In this document: one piece after another, positions 53,707 to 63,042 of the stretch
Numbering within the stretch: the first letter of the stretch is position 1
How the letters are laid out: each line of letters opens with the position of its first letter
Assembly (NCBI GenBank): GCA_013400155.1
Contig: VXBM01000289.1
Span: 558,139-622,138 of the forward strand
DNA from: Helopsaltes ochotensis
Lineage: Eukaryota > Chordata > Aves > Passeriformes > Locustellidae
Reading direction: 5' to 3'
Length of the DNA: 64,000 nucleotides
Made by a program: the position numbers and the translations under genes
The notes under the pieces: generated by a model
The model's database searches: none
What the model saw: the letters and a program-made list of their open reading frames with translations, nothing else
What the model was told of the DNA's origin: nothing

Positions 53707-56700
53707 CATTTTTGGGGACGGAGGGAAGATTTAGTAAATCTTCCTACAGCGTGAAATGACTTGTAGTGTTGCTAAAAGAGCTTGCATCAATTTCAAATGA
53801 GAGCAGCAAAACAAGCAGTGATCTGCAGGACGGAGCAACTAGGACTATTGTCTGCCAGGTCTGGGCTGATGTCTAGCCATGTTGGAACCAGCCACGGTGC
53901 GAGAGGAGGCAGTACGTGCAGTACTCACTATTAAAAAATTATGCAATAACATGAGTCTGAGAAAACACAGCCTGGTATAGTAGTCAGATTTCAGGTATGT
54001 TTTATAAATGCTTCCTTTAATTTTACATCTTGCTTCACAAAAATAATCAAAACACACAAAAAGATACTGGGGTAAACTCTGCTTCCACTTCCATCAGTAG
54101 GAATTGAGTTTCTTCAACAGAATTGCTATTGATTCACATTGATGCAGCTGAGAGTAGGATCTGTCCTAATGCCTGAACTTGTCTCTCGTGGTTTTTGAAA
54201 TGAAATGCTTTCTGAACACAGGAACAAATATATACCTTTAGTGTGGGCAATTTAAGTTTTAGATTAAGAAGAAGAAAACCTAAGGGTAAAGCCCTTTTCA
54301 GAGCACAAGAGTGCATGTGGCTGTTCATGTGTGTGTACCCTCTAACACACTCCAACTGCTCATCTTCCAAAATCACTGCCAAGCCCATTTTACTTTCTTT
54401 CTACCTGGTCTGCTACGTAAGATGCCTTCAAAATGTAAAGGCATGGAGGAAGCAAAGGCCTGACAATCTGCACACAGGACAGGCTCTACTTGTCTTTGAA
54501 TGAGGAGAAACAAAAGTTAAAACATACCTGCTAAAATGTAAAATCTCAGACCTGTTCTGAGGTCCCTTAAGAGGAAAGGAGCAGGTTTTGAAGGAGTTGA
54601 ATGTAGAATCTGAGGAAAGCTTAGGACCTGCTCCTCTGAGATTGTAGTTGCTCTCAGGGCTGAAATGTTTGGATTGGCAGTATATAATCTATGTTTAAGT
54701 AAAATATATCTGTATTTTCAAGGCCTGTATAGCTTGGGAAGATAGGTATCTATAACTCCTCTGTCACAGATAAAGAATCTGGTTTACAGAAAGGTAAAAG
54801 AAAGGGTTGCCCAAAGTGAACCGATGCTTCAGGGCAAGCAATAAATTGCTGATCTCCTGATCCAGGCTGTAGATTAGCTCTTGTGTCATTTAATAATGTT
54901 GAAAATGTTTGGTAATTGTGCCTGTAACAAACTGTTGCCAAGAGTCTGTGTAGAGTAGACAGGTCAAGGAGAAGCTTTGTATAATTTTTATATTTTTTCA
55001 GTATTTTGTGCTTTTTTTGTTCTTATAATTTATCTACAGCCATTCCATTATGTGATCATAATTGTATTTCTAAAGTCTTAGGGACAAAATTTTTATCTCC
55101 AGAAGTACCGTAAGGAATGAAATGGTAATGTGGCTTTTGAGGGCAGCAATTTTATGGGACAAATCAGCACAAGACAAATACTTGAAAAACTTTTAAAATC
55201 CTTTTTGGCACAGTAGCCTTAAAGAAAGAAGAGTAAAAGTAAGATAGATTGAATGCAGAGTTCACTTCATTATTTATAAGTAAAATGGTTCTCAGTTTTC
55301 CAAGACATAGTGCCGGCACTTGATGTCACTTGGAGACTTTAAAAACATTAATTCATGGTTGCCTTTTCATGGAAAGTTTTTGGGGTACCCAGTGAATAGC
55401 AATATAGAGAGGAAAAAAAATTGCACTGTCAGTTAAAATTCTCTTGAACCCTTTTGGATGTAGCTTGTTTGCTCTGTGTCTCTGTATTCACCTTTTTCTT
55501 TGTTGTATAGTTAGGATTTTTTTTTCCTATAGCTACAAAATAAATGTTATAGGTAGTGGCTCAAAGGTAAATCTTTCTTTGTCACATATTTACAGGCCTA
55601 GTTAATACCTTTGTTTGGTTATGTGGAAAGAAAATCCTCCAGCTGAATCTGTGGGGAAAGGAATGAAAGGTTATGTCCATCATGAACTGTTAAACTGTAA
55701 TAGTAAAGCTTGTCTTTCAGATTTAGAAGGAAGGTAGGTCTTGGTAAAAGCTGTTTTTAATGAAGTGTTGTAGAGCAAGAAACTGGAATTGAAGAGGTGT
55801 TGAAAATAAATTGTGGATTTGCCTCTTGTGTCCATAGTCACTGTTCTTTGCTGTAGGATTTTCTCTGTGCTTTGCTTTATTTTTTTTTCTTCTTCCAGGA
55901 ATGCATAAACTGATTGTTAATTTTTTTCATAGTGTCTGGTGTCCTGGAGATATAAAATACCATAAATAAAATGTAACTTGGGTTCTGTGTGTGCAGATTG
56001 GCTTCGGTAGCCCTACCTTTGACATATTGTGTTGTGTTTTATTCTGGTAATTGGAACAAAACTGTTTTCATGACAAGTTCCTACTGAGTCCAAATAAGAG
56101 TCTCAGAAACTGTGGTTCTGCAAAACTCAAGTTAAAGAGTCACAGGGAGCTCTGCCCAAGAGTCTGAAGAAAGCCGGAATAGGCTGTCCATAAGAACCAT
56201 GATTTCTTTTTAGACAAATCTTTGCACTTTTTAAATGCAAAGAAGTGTTACAGTGCTTTTAGAAGGGCTGTCTTCTCTGGCTCTGGGAGGGGATGCCTCT
56301 TGGGATGGGGAAGACACAAGTTTGCCCGTTTTCCCCTTCTCTCCATCAGACTAAGGGCCACTGGCATTTTGCAGTCCTCTGCTTCCAGAATCTTATCTTT
56401 CCCAGTTTGCCCTCTTATCACTAGCCCTTTAAATAGGTCTTTTCCTTCAAGCCCTGGGAAAGGAAATGGTGAAAGGTGCTATCTCCTTTTCCTCTGAGAA
56501 GAAATCAGAAGCATTTTCTCATTCTGCAGAGATTAATTGAACTTCCCACCATCCTTTTCCCCACCTGCAAGTTTTTACCTTTGCTTTATTGAGCCTGTAG
56601 TCTTGAAGGTATGCAGGTTTCACTCTGCTGAATACCTTTTAATCCCTTTCTCTGCTGTGGTGGTGGTGACTGTTTCATTAGAAAAGGTGCAGCTCTTCAT

Positions 56701-58411
56701 CTTACCTGCTCATGCTATACCTTCACCATGTTGGACTCTTCTTAGAGCAGCCACAGTTTGCCAAAGAAGCTTGATGTATTGATGGCAATTAAAGAGCAAC
56801 ATGAGAGATCATCCAGGAGGTTGATTGTTAGGCAATATCTTGCAAAACCACAATATCAGTAGCCAGGTTACCTGGTCACTATATATTTTTTGAGTCTTCG
56901 ACAAAAAATTAATTACGTGTTCTTTGGTAATTCGTATGCAGATGAAAATAATTACATGGTTGCCAGCAAAAGATTCACTAAAACAGTATTAAGAGATAAC
57001 TTACTTCATATGTCAAAGAAGTGGTAAAGCTGTGCCAGCAATGCTTTTATCTGAAATAAATCTTTGTTAACTGAAACTTCACTTATTTTTGAGCTAGTAT
57101 AAGAAACATTGGTTGTTTTCAAAAGGCATCTGAATTCATGCATCTGCTGAGAGCAGCAATCCACTTACCTCACATTCCCGTGAAAAGAGAAAGATGATAT
57201 TGATACCTTGAAGAAAATTCCCTTCGAAGAATAACAGTATGAATGTACATGAAACTTTCTATCTAGTGTATATTTTGCACAGTCTGAAATTTACTGTTGT
57301 AATGAGAGAGAAACCAAGATGCTTACTGTTTCAGTGCTAAACTTCAAGTAGTCAAAGTTCAGCTCAGGACTGTTTCTCCTTTCCTAAAACCATGTTATAG
57401 TCTGACACCAGGAAACTTGGTGTTCGGAAGAAAATTGAAAAAAAAAAAGGGGGGTATTGAAGATACAAGGAATTTTTGATGAGTACTTTGGTATGAGTAA
57501 GCTTTGAAATGTAAGGTAAAGCAGGAATCAGAAAGACCTCTCTGAGAAATTGAAACGTGGTGGAATTTCCAGAAAAAGATATTTTAACACCTGGAGACAG
57601 GATTAAATCCAAGGTGGCCATCAAGTACAAGAGGAGAAGTTTGTTCCTTACTGCTGAGATTTGCCAATGTGAATGTAATGTAGTTAGGGTGACAGCCCTG
57701 AAAGATGGGGTCCTCTGCCCACTAAACCGATATGCAAGGTTGTAAACAAAATTGTCCCATGACCTTTTATTATATCTCAGGTTTTTTTCAAGGAAGATAT
57801 ATTTGCATAGAAGATGGCCATTGACTGTTGTTGTTTGAATTTTATAGTATGGATAACTAGCAAATGTATTGACTTTCTAATATGATACATATTAGTTCTG
57901 CCTGTCTGTACCAGTTTTGGATCTGTGCAGTGCACATAATATGCCTTCGTAATTGTTGACACTAGCATATGTGCTTCTCCTTACTGAGTGTTTGAATATG
58001 CATTCCTGTTAATTGTACAGTGATAAGAATTTCTGTCACTGTTTAAATCAGTAGTATTAAATGCATATATCAAATCTGAGTATTCTCTGGGTGTGTATTT
58101 TACAACCTAAAGTCATTAAATATGATCATTACTTGGAACCACCTGAGAGGAGCTGTAGAAGGGAGCGTTGTGGCTACTACAGCAGGCTTTGCCTGTTCTT
58201 CCCTTTCAATCAGTGATCAGTGGAAAGTTTTGGGAAAACATTGCTTTATTGTTAAGGCACTACCAATAAAGTGTGTGTGATGGAGAAAAATAAGAAGGGC
58301 TGCTCCTGTCTTTTAGGTAGCTTTCCTCCAGTTCTCAAATTCAGCTAATGACATTTCTACTCCCTTCAAGTTCTATTCATCTTCTAACTGCATTCTTACT
58401 GCTGGATCCCA

Positions 58412-58414
<3 letters not shown>

Positions 58415-58502
<88 letters not shown>

Positions 58503-58503
58503 N

Positions 58504-58592
<89 letters not shown>
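58415..58592. repeat. Poly(T) run interrupted by a single N
   Basis: There are 88 T, one N at 58503, then 89 T. The arms mirror those of the run at 8912-9089. It ends about 420 bases upstream of the NRXN3 exon, followed by a G-rich stretch. Confidence 0.95.
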
Positions 58593-58597
<5 letters not shown>

Positions 58598-58963
58598 GGA
58601 GGGTGAGGACTGTTCGTTTCCCAAGAAGAATAACAGAACAGGTGTTGAGATAACAGCCTGTCTGTGACTGCATTTTATATAACAAGTGACTAGTAATAAT
58701 CAGTAGAGATGTTGCTCAAATAACTCTTTACCCACATCTCCTGATTTTTGTTGCCGGTTTCTCACCTGTCTCCTGTGATGTTTTACGGGAACAAATGAGT
58801 CACTGTCTTCAGGTGAATGCTGTAAAGAATAGTGTGCAAGTGTTTGCATTGAAGCAGAACCAATGAAATGTGTCCTCACAAAGCTCAAAATGATACTTCT
58901 GTGTATTCTTCAGTGCCATCTACCGGCAGATTTACCCACTAGAGACTTATAGGCCAAGAACAT

Positions 58964-59013
58964 TCTCTTAAGTGGCAGCAATTTAAAAATATTTGTTTCC
59001 TTTCTTCTTTTAG
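58964..59013 (+). promoter_or_regulatory. 3' splice site of the NRXN3 exon
   Basis: The exon is preceded by a pyrimidine-rich run (about 58991-59010, mostly T and C) ending in TTTTAG, with no competing AG inside the run. A plausible branch point is the A at 58970-58971 in a CTCTTAAG context, about 43 bases upstream of the junction; this assignment is a guess by fit. The tract contains TTTCCTTTCTTCTTTT, which also suits PTB-family pyrimidine-tract binding proteins. The junction is fixed by the reading frame, because GAG (E) is the first codon of the recognised neurexin peptide. Confidence 0.88.
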
Positions 59014-59185
59014 GAGCAAGGCAAGATTGGTGTAGTCTTCAATATTGGCACAGTGGACATCTCTATTAAAGAGGAAAGCACGCCTGTAAATGATGGCAAA
59101 TACCACGTGGTACGCTTTACCAGGAATGGTGGCAATGCAACACTTCAGGTTGACAGCTGGCCAGTGAATGAGCACTACCCCACAG
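59014..59185 (+). CDS. NRXN3: Neurexin-3 internal exon (part of LNS6 domain, just before splice site 4)
   Basis: Neurexins are presynaptic adhesion receptors; their LNS6 domain binds neuroligins, LRRTMs and cerebellins across the synapse. Read from the first base, the exon gives 57 complete codons plus one base, opening [20 protein letters not shown], continuing through [20 protein letters not shown], and ending NEHYPTG with the glycine split across the junction. The [14 protein letters not shown] and GGNATLQVD blocks are characteristic of this beta-sandwich domain, and N-A-T is an N-glycosylation sequon. The wording [15 protein letters not shown] and NEHYPTG matches NRXN3 as I remember it, while NRXN1 differs at these places. 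Two residues (S after KEE, S before WPV) seem to differ from mammalian NRXN3. The length is 172 bp, phase 0 in and phase 1 out, so skipping it would shift the frame. A polypyrimidine-AG acceptor and a GT donor flank it. The final split glycine is where the SS4 insert joins. The NRXN1 and NRXN2 alternatives are less likely. Confidence 0.94.
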
Positions 59186-59217
59186 GTACATATATTTTTC
59201 TTTTTGTTCTTCTCTTA
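59186..59217 (+). promoter_or_regulatory. 5' splice site of the NRXN3 exon plus adjacent pyrimidine tract
   Basis: The junction is CAG|GTACAT. The exon side and the GTA are canonical, but position +4 is C and position +5 is A instead of the usual G, so this is a weak donor by inspection. From about 59194 the intron begins with a T/C-rich run containing TTCTT and TTCTCTT, the kind of motif bound by PTB proteins. The junction position is supported by the neurexin reading frame, which continues into glycine as expected for splice site 4. Confidence 0.87.
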
Positions 59218-59391
59218 AAGTGTATCTGTAACTATAAACGAATGTTTAATAACAACTGGTTGCTATATAAAATTTTGTTGCTTTATCTCAGCAATAAATT
59301 CTTGAGCCTGGTGGTGCATATTCTGTCTCTTGGAAAACAAGCTAATGGTCCTTTACACTGGGAGAATAAGCATGCCAGCTGTGTGGTGTGA

Positions 59392-61065
59392 TGCACATAG
59401 ATCATGCTATTTCAGAGGTCTCTAAGTGAATGTTGGTTCTACACAGAGTTACAATGCTGTTCAATGACAAACTTGGTTTTGCTACTTGTGATATTTTCTA
59501 AATATTTAGGGTAGAAAAGTTTTGAACAGACTTTATGAAAAGTAGCCGTGACTCTAGCCACACCCCAGATACTGTCTATATAAATATAGAGTAGAAATGT
59601 AAGTAATGTGGAAGATTAAGCAACTAGTTGATCAGACCTTATGCTTGCCTCATATTTTTTTATCATCTGAATTTCAATTTCTCTCTTAGGTTTGCAGATA
59701 CAAAGGTTAACACACCATCTAACCAAAACTGACAACTCCTAGCTGAGTTTCTTTCAAAATGCAGTGGAAAAATTCAGTATCTTTGGAAATTATTACCCTA
59801 AGTCCACCAGAAATAGTGAATAACTGGCTCTTGATACAGTCACATGTTTTATGCCACCACTGGCGAATCACAACCTCATGATACTTTATGTCACCATGCT
59901 AAAGGATCAAACTTACTCCTAGTGAAAAACAGATTGCTCTGTGTGATGCTGACAGTGCATTAGACAGCTGAGGTGTGATGATGTGCATGGTTGTAAAAGG
60001 AAGAATGAACACAAGGAAAGATCTCCAGTGTTAACCTAGTTCCTCTTATTCATACGTTGCCTCAGATCAAGCCATGATCATCTTGGTTTTCAATATTGAA
60101 TCTAAGAAACATTCAGTTCTGTATTTCTAGGTTGTACAGTAGTAACCTCAGGACAGAAGGAAGATTTCTTGCAAGTTGTGTAGGACTTGTTCAAAAGAAA
60201 CTTAAACTGAAAGGATAGGAAATATCCTAACTTGAGGTTATATACTAATTTATGCAACATTATACTAATAAATTATTCCAAGGGGATGACTTCATTTCTT
60301 ATAGTTGCTCATAAAGCACACAGGAAAGTTTTAAAATGTGAGTCATCTATACTGTATTGCTTTCAACCATATATGTCAGTGTTTTGTGAGGTATATGTAA
60401 AAGGATACATTTCAATTATTAACCTTATTTGTGTGAAAAATTCTTTTTGAAGAATGCCATGATAGATATGCTGAGTTAGATTCTAGCTTTGCTATCCACT
60501 GGTTTGAGAGGAAAGTGGGCTAGGAAAGTCCAGCTGAGGATCTTTCTTCTACTCCTTTCATCAATTATTTTGTAAAATACCTCCAATCCAGTTGGCAGCC
60601 AATTACAGTCACTACAAACCCTATGAATAAATTTTCTTCCTATATCACTTGCTGTAGTAAGTCTCTGGTGTAAAGAAACAAAATATTCAGCTCAATGCTT
60701 TAGAAATATATTTTTTAAAAGGGAAAATAAATCACACTCAGAGACTACTTCAGTACCCTGGGCTTGTGCCTTGACTGAAGATATTTCTGTGTTTTCATTA
60801 GAAGATGTATGGTTTTATGGAATCAGCATTAATCTTATGTTCTGGGCTAGTATTGAGTGTATGCAGTTGTACTCTAAGAAAGAAGAACACCTTTATCTTC
60901 CAGACATCTTTTCCTTTCCATGCATGTACTTCAATTTTTGTCTGTTTGTAGATGATGAATTTTTCAGCCTGTCCCTGTGAAAATAAGGCTTACGGGACCA
61001 TACTTTGTGTGTGCAGGTTTCTCCCTTATTTGTTTCCTACTTCTTTCAGGCAAGTATTTTAGCCA
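59392..61065. other. Unique intron downstream of the NRXN3 exon
   Basis: AT-rich, with two TGCATG hexamers (59984-59989, 60921-60926) that suit RBFOX binding. No SS4 exon and no repeats recognised. Confidence 0.5.
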
Positions 61066-61170
61066 AATTAAAAAGAAAAAAAATAGAGCAAAAATCAAAA
61101 AACCAAAAGATATAACATTGCTGTGGGAAAGAAAACCCAAGCGAACCAACCAACTAACAAAAAAAACCAA
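61066..61170 (+). repeat. A-rich low-complexity tract with A/C segments
   Basis: AAAAAGAAAAAAAATAGAGC, then AAAAACCAAAAGA and, further on, ACCAACCAACTAACAAAAAA. The open frames at 60977-61309 (plus) and 60964-61170 (minus) are composition artefacts. Confidence 0.7.
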
Positions 61171-62671
61171 GAGAGGAGGGCAATGTTCCAGCCTTCCCAG
61201 AGGAAAGGATTGTGGCTTGATGTCAATTCATGTTAAATGCCAGAATATCCATATAATAGAGCGGCATTATGAATGCCTGAGATTCAGAAAAGATTCAATG
61301 AACCAATAATTACAGGAAACCAATACTTATTAGTCCCATTTTCTGGGCAGTCAATGGTTTGAAAAAAGGACTTTACAGGAGCTTTTGAAATTAATTACTT
61401 GTTGTCTTTCACAAACCAAACTTGCACTATTGTTTTATTGGGTTTTATTGTTTACTGTTTTGATCCGACTGCAAGAAAAAACCTGTGTTCAGCAGTGATT
61501 CAGCTCTGTAAAGGCTTTGTGGTTGGATGGACCCAGGCTAATCCAGTGTGTTTCAACTGGAACCTGCTGAAAATTTAAGTTCATATCAAACTGGAGTGAT
61601 AGTAGCTAAATAATCCCCTGTGTTTCACATAGGATCGTGTCAATTCTGGAGACAGAATTTGCAGTGCTTAAAAAATGTTGCATTTGTAGACCATGCTTGC
61701 TTGGGTGCACTGCATTGTCTGTAAAATTAATAATTTTATGTGTACTTGGTTTTCCACACAGTGCTACAGCCTAATGTTTACAAATTTTATAATCTAATGC
61801 ATTTTCTTTGTCATCACATGTGGTGGTGCAATCTTCAGTTAGGGCTGCATTCTGAATGGCATTTCCACGCTCTTCTCTGAGTTTTATTACTTGTGGAAGG
61901 ATTATACATTAGACTCATAATTACTTGCTTAATGAAAAGTACAAATAAAAGTTGGATATTCGTTAAATGAGCAAAGTGAGTGAATATTGGCTTTCCTTAA
62001 AATATAGTCTTTAGTTAAATTGAAATTAACTGAAACTAGCCCAATGGGACCAAAAGGCTCCAAAGCTCTATTTTTACAACTTTATTTTTACAAATAAAAG
62101 ACAAGGAAAATAGAATGACAACAAACTTGCAACTCAGGCACCTGACATTTTAGGTTTTATAGCGTCCAATTGCATTCCAGTCACCTGCAACATGAACTTT
62201 ACACTTTCTTGTAAGGAAAAGGGTTAGAGAAAAATGGTGAAGGAGTGAATTAACTTTAGCTCCAAGCTGACTTAGTGACTGAAATGATGCAAATTAGTAG
62301 GGATGATCCCTCATCTTTAGTACCATTTCAAAGTGCCAGAGTTTGTGCTACTGGAGAGTAAGAACAGTTATAGGTATCTGAGACAAAGCTCCTGAGAATC
62401 GCGAGATGTCAAAAAGGTAGCATTAGTACAGAGGCTGCAGTCTGCAATTCAGCTGTTGGAGTTCAGCCAAAACCATTGAGCTGTTCATGATATATTTGCA
62501 TTAGTTTTGCCCATTCTCCTCTCTCTCAAGAACACAATAAGGAGATAGGCTTTTCCCATAGGCTGTACTGATAGCCAGTTTCTTCATGCTGGTTATCACA
62601 ATGTGATCAAAATTTTCTCAGTCAGGGTATAAAACTTCTACTGTAGTCTAAAGCACAGTTTTCTATGGCTG
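61171..62671. other. Unique intron, nothing recognised
   Basis: AT-rich sequence up to the TGTAGTGG edge of the right-hand LTR-like element. Confidence 0.5.
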
Positions 62672-62796
62672 TGTAGTGGTTTCACATTCACTGAATTTTG
62701 TCTGCTAAATTTAGTGTAGTGGTCCAAATATTTTCTCACTGTGGAACAGGATTAGAGGCAAAACAGGCTCAACTTAAAGATAAAAAAAAAGTTAGA

Positions 62797-62802
62797 TTTA
62801 TT
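62797..62802 (-). terminator. Minus-strand polyadenylation signal in the right-hand LTR
   Basis: TTTATT on the + strand is AATAAA on the minus strand, within GTGTTAATAAATCTAAC. It precedes the presumed LTR end by about 125 bases. It is antisense to NRXN3. Confidence 0.45.
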
Positions 62803-63000
62803 AACACACATTTAAAAAAAGAGAACACAAAAAATATTGAAACCTCTCAAAAGCACCACCCTTCTCCCTAGTAACAGTTTACTTCCTACAAACAATGTAA
62901 AGAGACAGAACTCAGAAACTCCAAGTCAGTACCACCTGCAAAATAGTCTTTGGATTCAGTCCCTTAAAGAGCGAAAAGTCTCTCCCATCATTATGGTAAC

Positions 63001-63042
63001 TTTCCACAAGAGACACGATCTCTTTCCACAAGAGACACGATC
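63001..63042 (+). repeat. Tandem repeat, 22-bp unit, about 1.9 copies
   Basis: TTTCCACAAGAGACACGATC occurs at 63001-63020 and again unchanged at 63023-63042, with TC between the copies. It lies inside the minus-strand LTR-like element. Perfect identity of the copies suggests a recent duplication. Confidence 0.9.

Larger units (their letters stand above)
49324..58414. other. Unique intron, nothing recognised
   Basis: AT-rich with one small hairpin (51.4 kb) and a GT microsatellite (53.7 kb). Open frames reach at most 91 codons (56222-56497) and none shows a known domain. Confidence 0.5.
1..59013 (+). other. NRXN3: NRXN3 intron (3' part, continues to the left of the window)
   Basis: All sequence upstream of the exon lacks recognisable coding exons and ends in the splice acceptor at 59013. 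NRXN3 is one of the largest vertebrate genes and introns over 50 kb are normal for it. The expected preceding exon, which encodes the earlier part of LNS6, is not in the window. Short open frames occur throughout but none has a recognisable domain. Assignment of the whole stretch to one intron is an inference from the exon. A nested gene cannot be excluded, but I see none. Confidence 0.8.

Noticed and set aside
57557..57745. 62-codon frame with protein-like composition (basic, mixed residues)
   Set aside because: No recognised family and no splice sites placing it in NRXN3. The length is within chance.
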